A stretch of 64,000 nt of DNA from Siphlonurus alternatus (Eukaryota; Arthropoda; Insecta; Ephemeroptera; Siphlonuridae). The stretch spans positions 26,828,816 to 26,892,815 of the forward strand of contig OX463779.1 of the NCBI GenBank assembly GCA_949825025.1. The letters are read 5' to 3'. The notes beneath the pieces are model-generated. The model did not search any database. It was not told the origin of the DNA and was given only the letters and a program-made list of their open reading frames with translations. Made by a program: the position numbers and the translations under genes. Numbering within the stretch: position 1 is the stretch's first letter; every line of letters starts with the position of its first letter. Positions 49,029 to 64,000 of this stretch are shown piece after piece.

Positions 49029-50201
49029 AACTTCACCAGGGTCGGTCTGGCCATATAGTTGACTCCGCAAATGCGGAGCGGGCCCCGGCCTGCGCGGGCC
49101 CCCTCCGGGCCTCATAGAAATTTGAAATTTTACTGAAATTATAAAATATTCAAAATTTTATCAAGTGTTTCAAGGATTATTTTATGTAATATGATAAAAA
49201 GACACGCTTGACTTTGTGCATTAACTTACAATTCATACATATCTTTGAGAGAACTTAAAAGAAATTAAGCACTAGCTGTAGAAAAATAGACGTATTTGAA
49301 TATCTAACGAGTTCACATTTTCATTATTTAAAAAAAAAAAAAGTCTGTATTGAATTTTAGGACGACATGAATCTAAAAATTCTATCTCACATAGGTTGTC
49401 CAGAAAGAACTTCCAAATATTATTAAAAACGCGTAGGGCCTACCTAACAAACACCCTCTATTAATTCGAAAAAATACACCACAGACATATACGAGCTATA
49501 ACCAAAAAATATTTAAAAAATATATAATTATGTTTTCGAATCTGTATTCCCATCAATAAATAAATGAAAACTCATATGAGAATTAACATATATTTACTAT
49601 GGCATATGTTTTCGATTGTTTTACAGAAAAACTGCCCCGAGCAAAAATATTTTTTATACGTTTTTGGTTAAAGCTCGAGCCATGGAACACCACCTATGGC
49701 TAACAGTGTACTTTTTCAAGTGAATAAATGGAGGATGTTTGTCAAGTAAGACGCTTTTTCTCTGACTTTGGATTTTATTTTATTTTATAGAACCTATGTA
49801 TGATATTTGAATTTTTTTGATTTCGGTTGCATTATGGAGGAGCACTAGAACTATTTTTAGAAAATAATAATATATATTAACTCAGCTGTTTCTTTATTTT
49901 TTTATTTTTTTGTTTTATTTTTTGGTCGTAGATCATCATTTACTTTAACTTAAAAAAATATATATTAAACTGTAAGTAAAAAAAAAAAAAAATCCTCAAA
50001 TTTAATTTCCCAATAAATGAAACCTTGCAATATTTTAAAATATTAAAATTTAAAAAGAATAAGAAAGCCACGCCCCTTTTGCTAAAATTTTCGCGCCTGC
50101 GGCGGGCAACTCCCCCCCCCCCCTCCTCCGCTCCACAGCCGGGCCCTTCGGGCCCTCCCGCGGAGCGGGCCATCGGCCCCCAGACCGACCCTGAACTTCA
50201 C
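49029..50201. mobile_element. hAT-like element with perfect 8-bp duplication
   Basis: Termini CAGGGTCGGTCTGG and CCAGACCGACCCTG (49037-50193) are flanked by AACTTCAC on both sides (49029-49036 and 50194-50201). A GC-rich run near each end (GGGCCCCGG and CGGGCCCTTCGGGCC) surrounds an AT-rich interior. The interior holds a diverged family F relative (about 49340-49955). No transposase frame is visible. Confidence 0.85.
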
Positions 50202-53093
50202 AGTGTGAGTGATTGACTGTCACCTTTGTCCTGGACATGAGTAAAAAGCGCCCTCGTTATAGAAGCTAAAGTACTTCACTACTCAAAATATATACCCCCT
50301 AGATCCTAGATACAATTTATTTCAACAAATAAAATATTGAAATTTATTACGTAATTTCTTCGGTCACGGGGATCGAGCAAATAAAGTAATTTCAGTATCT
50401 GTGAAGGTGATGGAATACAATACGATGCTATATATATATTATACTCTTGCAATATAAAATGCTGTCTCTCATTGTCAGTCGATGTATTTAAAAATTATGA
50501 AAAATAGTAATAATATATAAATATATGTAATTATATCATGTTTGATAACAATAATAACTATTTATTTATGTTTTACGTTATACCTTATTTATAGGCAAGA
50601 TAACTCCTAAAAAATTAATTAAATTATGTATAGAAATTCATTGAACTCCTTTTCCTGTTCCTCACGACTTCATCGCTTGAGAGCTTCAGCATCTTTTAAA
50701 TTTGATTAATGTTTTTTAACTGATCGGCCATTTCTGATGAGGTTCCTTGGAAAAATATTCCTATAATTAATAATATATAATATAATACACATAATTTATA
50801 ATACTGTAATAAAATAATATATTATATATATTATTATATAGTCTATATATATATATAATATTATACCATCATCATGGTGCAGGATTAACATTCCGGGTGT
50901 CCCGAGATGTACACTCCATTTTAATAAAAATGTCCAATTTCAATTACAAATATAATACAATAGTTTTAAAAGTACTTTACAAGTTTAGAAGAATCAAAGA
51001 GGGGGCGAGGGGATCTGAGTGTATATATACTATAGATATGGACATATTATAACAGACTACATAAGTATAGTATATAAGCATAATATGGATGCACAACTTT
51101 TCATTTCATTCATGTGATGCTTTTTTTGGGGGTTATTTTTTTGTTAAATTATCGTTAAACATAATGGCATGCCACCTTGAATCTGCAAAAAAAGAATATA
51201 AAGACAACATTAAATTTAATCTATAGGACTATAGGTTCCTGGTAATATAATGTTAATTTTATCTGCATAATGAAATTAAAATTTCTAATGGTGTGATTTA
51301 AATACCAAGACATTAATTTAATGAAGAGCCTCCTCAATCCCTTGTAGTCTTGATATATATATTTTTTTAATCCGATTGGCTGCTGGAAATTATATATAAA
51401 TTAACACATTGCATTGACTCCTTTTACGACTTAATTATTCAGCTGATTCATTATAGTTAATATGAGGGGCTTGCGCTCAGGTGCAGCAAAGAGTAGCAAA
51501 AGGGCGTGGCGTACTGCGGACGATCCGAGCGCGCTGCTGCTGCGGCTAGACCGTATCGATCGTGCTGGGTTCGAGCCTCTGCAGCACTCGCACGTGTGTG
51601 TCGTGACGTCACCAAAAGCCGGCGCCACCTTTGCTACTTGAGGAGTCGCGTGCGACCGCAAGCTTCTCTGGTATGATTAGATGTGAAGGAGATAATCTTA
51701 CACCAGATACATAATCTGGGTCGTGTAATCCGGCCATGCAGGTCAACCGCCCTTGCAATTCACTGGCTATTTCAGGAGAGAACATTTTTTTTTTTTTAAG
51801 GAAATGGTCAATTTTGGATTTTATAACGATAAATCTTATCGGAACTTTACTAGTTTGACCAACTACAAAATAAGGAGAATATACGTTATATTCAAAGTTG
51901 AAAGGTTTTAGTAAAAACCATATTATGTTTATTTTATTATTATTAAATTTATACTTATTATTTTTATTGAAATAAATACCAAATATTTGAGTGTGGCTAA
52001 TTTTACACATTAAATCTTGCCTATATTTACTGATAAATTTATAATTTTATTAATAAATCATTCGTGAAGACTTATGCTGAAAATACTAGCTTTTTGTTTT
52101 GCGCCTAAACAGAAGTCGCAACTCCAAATTCGTAACTTTTTATATAGTGCATCAAGAAAGTTAAATTTGTTGTAATTACTGTAAAAAAAAATTAAATAAT
52201 ATATATGACAATTATAATAGAAGATTATGAACTTTTAATAAGTTAATAATTTACAATATTTACTATACTAATTTAACGTGTCACAATATGAAGATTTTTC
52301 ATCCAAGTTGTAACTTTTTATACTAGTAGTTTTATTGTATTAATATGATGGTATGAATTTGTATGAAAGAACACAATTTTATAGACAAAATATTTTTAAA
52401 AATAATTACTTTTAGAAAAGTTAATTTTAATTAGAATTAATGTATTTTATGTATTGACTTGACGTGATCCATGCTGTACAGCCTATGATCGAAATCAAAA
52501 TATGAATTTATTTTATTTTTATAGGTTCATTGTATTGTATAATGTTATACATCATAGCAGACTACACATTGTGCCTACTGCTTATCCTTTTTATAGATGA
52601 GATCGAAGCTTAAAGCTGGTATTACATAATACAATTTTTGTCTATTTATTGATTGTAATGAAAACTTCAACTCCAATTGTTTGTATAATGGAGTTGAAAT
52701 TTTCTTGTAAGGAAAATTAGTATACAAAATTGTATAGTGTAATGCATTATAACATTATAGCGCTGTATCATCAAAAGTCTATCTGTGTGTAACCTATATA
52801 TAACAGGGGCTTTACAGAAACCTTTCAACTTTGAATTTCACGTATAGCGTTTAATATACTGTATTCAGTACATAGCTCATACAGCCATCATCATATACAA
52901 TCTTATATTGTACTATATAGAAGTGAAAAGGCGTCATTGTTATTATTCTATTTTCTAACCTGTTCAGTTTCTTTTCAAATTTAATTCTCTTAATTCACAA
53001 TTTTCTAATTAATTGTACATTTTTATTGAAATTTCATCTACCTGATCAGACAAAAATACGCACGTATTTTCATATATCCGATTATATATAGAC
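50202..53093. other. Intergenic, no recognisable gene
   Basis: AT-rich DNA. A GC-rich patch at about 51475-51660 contains a B-box-like GGGTTCGAGCC and TGACGTCA (51605), so it may be a tRNA-derived SINE, but no clear A box or tail was found. A family H relative lies at 52613-52745. Confidence 0.45.
52613..52745. mobile_element. Family H foldback MITE, copy H2 (short)
   Basis: AAGCTGGTATTACATAATAC and ATTGTATAGTGTAATGC are degenerate inverted ends around the characteristic AACTCCAATTGTTTG/ATGGAGTTG unit. Confidence 0.6.
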
Positions 53094-53939
53094 ACATACG
53101 TCAGTGGCGTAGCCAAGGGGGGGGGGCGGGTTTCGGGGTTTAACCCCCCCCCCCCCCATGAAGAATGAAGATCCAGTAATGACTGGATATAAGAAGCAAA
53201 AAGGAAAAATTATAGAAATTTGAAAATAAAAAGTTAAATAAAAAATTGAACTTTAGGGGATATCAAATAGTCTTTTCTTTAAAATGAACGATTTATAAGT
53301 TAGTTTCTAATTTTAACAGGAAAAATTGCGACTTATTAATAAATGTTTTATTTCCCTTAAACACTGCATGCATATAACTACTATTGTATAAATTAAAACG
53401 CTCTCACGTGTGCTGCACTTTCATATAATTAATTGGTTGCTCCACTCGGTGCAGACAAAATTTAACAAAAATAAGAGAAGCAATTCACTTTTTTTTTTTT
53501 TCTTTACAGTATCTTAATGATGTGAACTTGGAATATTAAATAAATTTTAAAAATCAAATTCAATTAATTAAATGACACGTCGTGTACATTCTATAAAAAT
53601 AATATAAAAGTGGTTACATGAATTACTTAATTGATTTAATTAAAATGATTTACTCAAAGCTTTATTTATTACGCACGTTTTGAAAAGAAATTGAAAAATG
53701 GGGTGAAAAAAATATAAAATGTTCAAAAAATTGCATCAGGTCATATATTTTATTCTCTAATATAATAGTATTTCTTCATGATTTTTCCCTAAAAAAGGGG
53801 CGTATCCTTAAAAAAAATCGCGCCTGCGGCGGGCTATTGGGGGGCTACGCCCCCCAACCCCCCAGTGGGGTGTTCTCAATCTTTCTCCTGAGGACCCCCC
53901 CCCCCTTGCACAAATCCTGGCTACGCCACTGACATACGT
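53094..53939. mobile_element. hAT-like non-autonomous element (CAGTGGCGTAGCCA ends)
   Basis: Termini CAGTGGCGTAGCCA and TGGCTACGCCACTG (53102-53931) are flanked by ACATACGT on both sides (53094-53101 and 53932-53939). This terminus type is common for hAT elements of animals. G and C homopolymer runs lie near both ends. No transposase. Confidence 0.9.
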
Positions 53940-56900
53940 CCAGTACATTATAATGTATATATAGTGATAAATATAATGCAAAATAATTTTGGATCCAATT
54001 TCTCTCGTCCAGTAATGAATTTACGACTGATTTTTTAAAGCTTTTTGTTGTCTCTGCAGTTTGGCCTGATTAGTGACTTTGTTTTATTTTTATTGTTTTT
54101 TTTTTTTACCCCTTGGATAGTTAATTTCACATCGACCCCTAATATAGCTCTTTAAAACTTCATGCTCCATATATAATGCATCATTATTAATATTATAATA
54201 ATAATATAACACTTTATATAGGATATAGGGTTCTCTGCATGGAATAGTATTATAAATTTTGATAAGAATAAGTATATAACTATATATTATGCATGCATGG
54301 TATGAAGATCGCATCGCTTCACAGAAAGATCGTTACATCACAATTTTCTCTCTAGATCATGTATATAATTAATTATGTATTAATTTCAGAGTGTAATTAA
54401 TTGCCTTAATATTTACTATTGTGTTTAAAATAGTGAGGATCAAACCATTGCAACTTGTTTCTTATCTCACTGATAACGGCTTGAAATAATAATTGTCTAT
54501 AAGCCCGTTTGCACTTTTGCACCGTTGGCCTCATGTACTGTATATACTTTGATCCTTAAAAAATAACTGTCTTGCACGCATTCATAAAATAATTTCGGGT
54601 TTGTTCTTTTTTAAAGTTAACTTCCTAATAGCATTCGTTGAGGTAGGGTTGTGCCACTAAATAGGTGTGGGGGTGAGATGTATTCTCCCAGTCCTGAGCT
54701 CTAAGAGGGTTTTTCTCCCTCCTCTTTCCCCCACCTGAGGTACCACCCAGCGAACAGCACCAATTGTAATTTTGTATAATTTAATGGAATATAAAAGGAT
54801 GTTATAATAACATTACACAATATCCCAGTAGCAAGCTATAGCACACGCTTGACAACTCAAGCGTAATAATAAGTTGTCTCAAAATATAAAGCGATAACAC
54901 GAAGCTCTTTTTGTTTGTATTGTTTGAATTTAGTAGAAAAATCTAGACACTTTACTCACAAGTCAGAGGCATTAATTTTAATGAGTTATTCAAGGTAGGA
55001 TGGTTCTCTACCGGTAGCATACCACATCAGACCATGCAGATCGTAAAATAGAGACAGCTAGCAATTCAAATTAGTTGAATGTACAGCGTTATTTGAAAAA
55101 AATATGCCGAGACCTTATGATCGCATGCAAACATACAGAAAATCCATTTTTAAATTAATTATTTTTTTTTATTAATGGAATGTAAAAAAAAAAAAAAAAA
55201 ATCTGTACAATACACCAGCACATCTTTATCGAAGCATGACCGGCATGACAATACAACCAGCAGAAAATGACTGCTTTTTATTTTTTAACCAGAGCAATCT
55301 CCTCTATGGTATTCCTCGAGAAGCTTACTTTTACATTCACTCATGAACACTGCATCATGTCGTGCAGTTTAAAGTTTAAAGGTACTCGCTAGGCGTGTGT
55401 ACTTAGAGACGAGGTTTAAAAGGCTAAGCTGGTGGGCTGAGGGCGGGGCAGGTTTTCTTCTTCCTACGTGTGCGTGCGGCGACTTGCGGCCGGGAGTCAT
55501 CATGCCTTACATGGTCACAGAAGGCCGCGCCAGACTCCATCGTCGCCTTGCACCATCAGCATGCCCACGCGGGACACCGGCCTTTTAGAGCAGCCTGCAT
55601 AACCTGCTCTGTACCAGTGGCCGGTGGGCGTGCAGCGTACGAGGGCGGCCAAGGACTGTTTGCCCACTTATACCTCGAGGAACCTTTTGCACCACGATGG
55701 TGTGGTGACGTCACGGGAGCGACTCGATGAGGATTAGGTTCAATTCGATCATGCAATATGACGTTGGATAACCTACATGATTTTTTATTGCATGGCATAA
55801 ATTATTGGAGGCTATAAATTGTACTGTATTTTAATCGTGCATCCACACCCCTTTTTGACGTCAAAGTTCTGTCTTTATTTAAGGAATGACACTTAAATAA
55901 GTTTTGAATACACTTTTTTCAAGTTCAATAAAAAATAAGAAGAAAAGTAATGAAAGAAATTAAAAAAAATAGTAATACATCAAATAACTTATTATTACGC
56001 TATTTCATTTATCCAATAAAAAGTAATTAAGTCGCTTATTTTAATTTATAGCTTTCTATTAAACTCTTAAATTGACTAATAAAATTCATAGCATAAAAAT
56101 GATGCCAACCTTTTTTTGTTCAAAAAGGTATATGAACATTGAGGGGGAGATTCGCCTTCTCCGCAAAAACTCATGCACCCCCTTTATATAGATTCGCGTC
56201 AGGGTATGTTAGTGCAGTTGCAGTGCAACAAATTAATGAGGTCTATTGAAAAAAAAAAAAATGTTCAAATGACATTAGGGAGTTAGCAAGTTAATATATA
56301 AATGCTCTTTTATATATTTAATTATTTTTTGTGACGCGTGTTAATTAAAGTACAGGTCTTCTACTGAGGGAAAAATAGAACAATAAATCAAATCTGAATA
56401 ACAAATTACACCATGGATGTGGAAATAAAGTGGCTTAACACAATTATTTGAATGCACGGGTATATATATATACGTTTAGATAATGTTATATACATTTATA
56501 TAATTATCCCCATCATTAATTTAACTTGCCTTTGCCCTTTACTGCAGGTCTTGATTTCGATGCTTGACAGACTCTATAACAGCTATAGAGTCTGTGTATA
56601 TAGAGTCTGTATTTACTAGTGTAAATAAAAATTAAAAAAAAAACACTGTTTGTCGGCGCATCATTTTTTCTTTTCCCCCCATTTGCAATTTTATTATTTT
56701 TTTTTCCCCAATGAATTGTAAATTTAATAAATTAATTAATTATTTTTCTTCTGCAATAATATCAGATATCATGAGAATATTTTAACTACAAAATTTTTAA
56801 TTCTGAATAAACACATTAAAAAAATAAAAAATAAATAAAAATTATTATAAATATATAGCATCATGAGATTTTACTGACAAATAACACGAAGTGATTGCCT

Positions 56901-59900
56901 GTATATGACAGTTGTGTGGTCAGATCTGATGTTAACAACATATTGTGTGGTCATGATATTCTTACCAGGCGTCTGGGAAATATTGCATGAAAGCAGAGAA
57001 CTAAATATAGGTCGGTATGAAGGGGTTGCTGAGGTTGTACATCATCTCGTGAGGGGTTATATCATCTCGACATAACGAAGATCGAAAGTATCATTCTATT
57101 TCCAGGGGGGCGAGGCTGGCTTGACAAAGGCAGGAAGGATCACGTGTGACGTCATGTCTGCTGAGAGGCGTTTAAATGACCCCACCTTTTTGTATATATA
57201 TACACGCCACCCACCGTCACTGAGCACCAAACAAGTCTTACCGTGGGGTTCACCTTCACTTATTGTATGGGCAGATTTGATATTGATTTCGTCCTTGTAT
57301 TATACTACGGATTTGGATGTACCACCGTGTAATCAGCCTGTATTATAATGCCGAAGGAGGTTTTACAATACAAATCGATATTTTTGTACACCCTGACTGT
57401 GCTATATCATCATATATAATTATATAATATTATTGTATGCATGTATTATGTGCTTTACATAATATATGCATAGCGCATAGAATAATTTATATTTCATATT
57501 TAATTATATTTATATTATTTACACTTGCATCAGTCGTCATGAAGCGGAGCGTCATGGCTGCAGCTTTGCCGAAGTTGTGGTGTGTGCATGGTTGACCCTT
57601 TAATTAAGCAACTTTAAGGGCTGTCTTGTCAGCTACAACATATTTGATTATTTTTCTGTATATACTTTGACAATTTTTCTAAAAAAAAAATATATATATA
57701 TTTAGTCGGTCCAATCGCACAGCCTTTATTTTGTTGCATGCAGCTCTCATAGTTTTGTGTTTTTAATTAAGTTGACGAATAATAATTTTATTGCATTTCT
57801 ATTATTACATTATTTATTATATAATTTATATAGTACATATCATAAATTAATATATTAAATTTTAATATGCAATTGAAGTTTTGTCCTGCGTTTACTTTAA
57901 TCGCAGCATGTATTTTGCTGTGCATATAATATTTATTTGGTTGTGATTATTAAATAGATTTTAAAGAAACATCGTTTTATATTCTAAAAAAAAATAAACT
58001 GCATGCAGAAAGAAATAGAACAAATTTGCAATGCAACGAATTTGAGACCAATATATATTATATACAATTATTTTTGTTTTTCTATTTTGTGTGCATATAT
58101 TTTTAAATATCAATAATATACCAATTATCTTTATCTTATAATAAATATGGATCGATAAAATACCAATTTATTATTTATTTCACAATAATTCAGTCCGAAG
58201 CCTATAATATTATACAGTATTATTTTGAAAATGTAAAGCTTGCGTGTATGCAATCACCTAGCATCTGACCCTGTTCTCAGCAACACGAAAATAAATGGCC
58301 TAATATCATTAAAATGTTCATTGGGATCGATTGTATGTCTCGTCAGCACTTGTGCGTGAGATATTTGTATACAACAAACAATATCGCGCACAGAAAAGTA
58401 AGTTAGCAATTGTAAAACAATACAACGTAGCAATCATCACTCGAACTAACGAACAGGAAATGTCAGTATATTCACGTTGCTTAGAAATATTGACTTGGCT
58501 ATAAGAATGCGCGATCATTAAAGCTCTATTCATGTCTTGTGTGTTCAGGCATCCACGTACAAAATTATTTATATCCCTCGGAAGAAAATATTGAAACACT
58601 CTTCAACGTACAGGTGTCATGTATTATTGTTTGAGAGACATTTTGGTCTGATGTGCCCCGACTTTAAGCGCTCCTAATCGTCAAAAACGCTATTTTTATC
58701 GAACAGATGGCACCGAGACGGCGGTGCTGGTACCTATAATATACAGCCGTCTGTGCAGACAACGTGTTCTGCGTGCTTTCTCTCCTCCCTGTGACACCTC
58801 TCGCCAGTTACTTCTGATCATATATGAGCCCTATAAGGCATGTAGGTTAAATCGCCGTCATCAGTCATTGCCCTAACTTGTATGAAAATAAGAAAGAAAG
58901 AAAAATTATTCTTCCAGGAAAATCTCGATCCATTTACTTTTCCTCCATAGGTCTACGTGCTCTAAAGAAACAATGCGCTAGTATTATACGTTGTAGTAGC
59001 TACTAGCTAGTAAGACTTATAGAGAGTGCAGTTGCTGCAGCTGCTAAAAAATAATCCAAGCAATGCTAACTTGTTAAAAAATATCGAACCTTGAAGAAAG
59101 ACGGTAAAGCTTTCTGAGCTTGCGCTGATTTTATTTTGCTGCATCCAATCGAAATGTTTTCGGTGCATTGAACACCTTGATTAAATTTGGTTATCCTTTT
59201 TGGTGGCTTCCAAATATTGACTAGAGTAAATTTCGGTGGTTTCTTTATATTACACCATCCAGAAATGTTTTTCAGGATATAATTATCATGTCGTTATTAT
59301 TATTAATTAAATATAAATTAAAGTAAAAAAATAATAATATATAAAGACTAAAATATATTGTATTGCTTATTTTATTTTTATTTTCAATGTTAGCTTACTG
59401 CGTATAAAGGAAATATTATATAAAAAAATCAATGAAATGTATTATAATAAATAATCATGAAAAAATAACATTTCAAATATAGAAAATAATTACATACAAA
59501 TTTTGAAAAATATATAGTGGAGACTACTATCAGAACCAAAAAGATGTGCCCCTGAATAGCATACAAGTTCCATAAGGAGAGAGGCACACCTTTTTGGTTC
59601 TGATAGTATATAGATGATAAATGTATTAAAGTGCGTATAAAATTAATTAAGAACAATATTTTTAAATTAATTATTGTATTGTCCAATTGGTACACACTGT
59701 CTAACTTGAAGTGTGATCGATGAGGACAATAAACAGCTCCGTTGTGTCGTGTTGTTCCACGGTATTGATATTACTGCATGGCGGTGACATCATCACTGCG
59801 AGTACAGAAACGTGAGTCACTCATTTGAGTTGTGAAAGCCCCATCATCTTCGCATACTACCTCTGTGCTATACTATATAGGAATTATAGGAGTATATACA

Positions 59901-60300
59901 CTATATACTGTATATATGTATGATATAGTGCTATGGTGCAGCATAAACTGAGCTCTGAAGAAAAAGACCAAAAAACAAAACAACGTGTGTGACGATATAA
60001 TTATAATTAGTGAATAAAAATTAATAAATGAAATGAAATTTGCTCTTGTATTTTAGCATTAATTTAAGTATTAATTCATATATATAGTTTCAAAAACCAT
60101 TTCAATGCTTTAGTAATTTTTTAATGGGATAATTATTCCATGTATATATTATATGCAGGTATGGAGCTTGGCAAAAATGGCAACACATCAATTAGCACAC
60201 CTACGCAGCGCGCAAGTACGCGAGATTTGCTTCAACCAGGGTTCCCGATTTGATTTTTTTGTTCTTGATCTTGGTCTTTATAAGGAGTAAGGACAAACAA
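53940..60300. other. Intergenic, no recognisable gene
   Basis: About 6.4 kb of AT-rich DNA. A GC-rich patch at 55430-55735 with TGACGTCA (near 55706) has open frames without domains. Near 57146 a CRE (TGACGTCA) lies 45 bp upstream of TATATATATA, a promoter-like arrangement without a recognisable gene. A strong hairpin is at 59525-59608. Confidence 0.45.
59525..59608 (-). ncRNA. Pre-miRNA-sized hairpin (candidate only)
   Basis: Arms 59525-59550 and 59583-59608 are 26 bp each and complementary except for one position, which becomes a G-U pair if the minus strand is transcribed. The loop is 32 bases. Size and shape suit a miRNA precursor, but a minimal MITE would look the same. No expression evidence. 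Confidence 0.3.
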
Positions 60301-60360
60301 AATTGAAAACTTTGAATATGAAAATGTAGATTTCCAAAGAAGGCAGAGAAGGTCGCATTG

Positions 60361-60396
60361 ATTGGTGGGCACCACGACTACCCCTCCTTTCATTGG
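60361..60396 (+). promoter_or_regulatory. Two inverted CCAAT boxes upstream of beta-tubulin
   Basis: ATTGG occurs at 60361-60365 and 60392-60396, about 150-185 bp before the ATG at 60545, in a GC-richer stretch. NF-Y-type sites in this position are common in tubulin promoters. TTTTTTAAATTT near 60451 could be a weak TATA-like element. Confidence 0.45.
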
Positions 60397-60544
60397 CTTG
60401 ACTCCAGTGCCTCCAGTTCCCCCTCCACTGGTATTCGCGCCTTTACATCGCTTTTTTAAATTTTGAACGTCTCACAAGCGTCTGGGAAGCTGAAGAGACA
60501 AGAACGTCTTGAAAAGTTCAGTCCACAAAACTTAATCTACAGAA

Positions 60545-64000
<3,456 letters not shown>

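Noticed and set aside
51475..51660. Possible tRNA gene because of GGGTTCGAGCC
   Set aside because: No cloverleaf could be drawn around the B-box-like sequence; at most a tRNA-derived repeat.
55397..55798. Overlapping frames in the GC-rich patch
   Set aside because: Open on both strands in several frames as expected from GC content; no domain or splice sites.

Overview
This 64-kb window is eukaryotic nuclear DNA from an animal. It is AT-rich, has spliced genes with GT-AG introns, and carries single-copy metazoan genes (XK-related scramblase family, VPS35, KXD1, UBE2C, beta-tubulin) embedded in a dense layer of transposable-element remnants. The mix of Tc1/mariner, hAT, TTAA-type and 3-bp-target elements, a LINE, a 5S-rRNA-derived SINE and a tRNA-derived SINE suggests an invertebrate. 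The phylum cannot be fixed from the sequence alone.

Layout. 1-115: terminal exon of an unrecognised + strand gene. 116-6300: intergenic DNA with a 5S SINE, a pogo-like element, a TTAA palindrome, a (TA)n tract and a mariner-derived foldback. 6300-13071: promoter and five exons of an XK-related protein (+); its 4.1-kb first intron holds nested palindromic elements. 13072-17618: tail-to-tail spacer. 17619-25026: VPS35 (-), 12 coding exons, 793 aa. 25027-25757: divergent spacer. 25758-27714: KXD1 (+), 3 exons, 177 aa. 29701-30203: possible small unrecognised gene (-), head-to-head with UBE2C. 30457-44020: UBE2C (+), 5 coding exons, 178 aa, plus a probable non-coding 3' exon. Its introns contain an antisense LINE, several TIR elements and a nested hAT element. 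44160-47141: a stack of nested transposons including a perfect 431-bp palindrome. 47142-60300: about 13 kb with no recognisable gene, two hAT-like elements with perfect 8-bp duplications, and several GC-rich or CRE-containing patches. 60361-64000: beta-tubulin (+), two exons, cut off by the window end just before the acidic tail.

The genes do not form a pathway: VPS35 is the retromer core, KXD1 a BORC lysosome-positioning subunit, UBE2C the APC/C-linked E2, tubulin the microtubule subunit, and the XK-related protein a membrane protein. All five main gene models splice in frame to lengths normal for their families.

The most unusual content is the collection of long, nearly perfect palindromic (foldback) elements. 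At least three unrelated families (called A, B and F here) are flanked by TTAA. A fourth (E) has 3-bp T-N-A duplications, and a fifth (D) has AT. Some are inserted in one another, so the intact arm of the host palindrome gives a direct view of the pre-insertion site. In one copy of family A a private variant occurs on both arms, which points to arm-to-arm homogenisation. Family labels A to H are local to this report.
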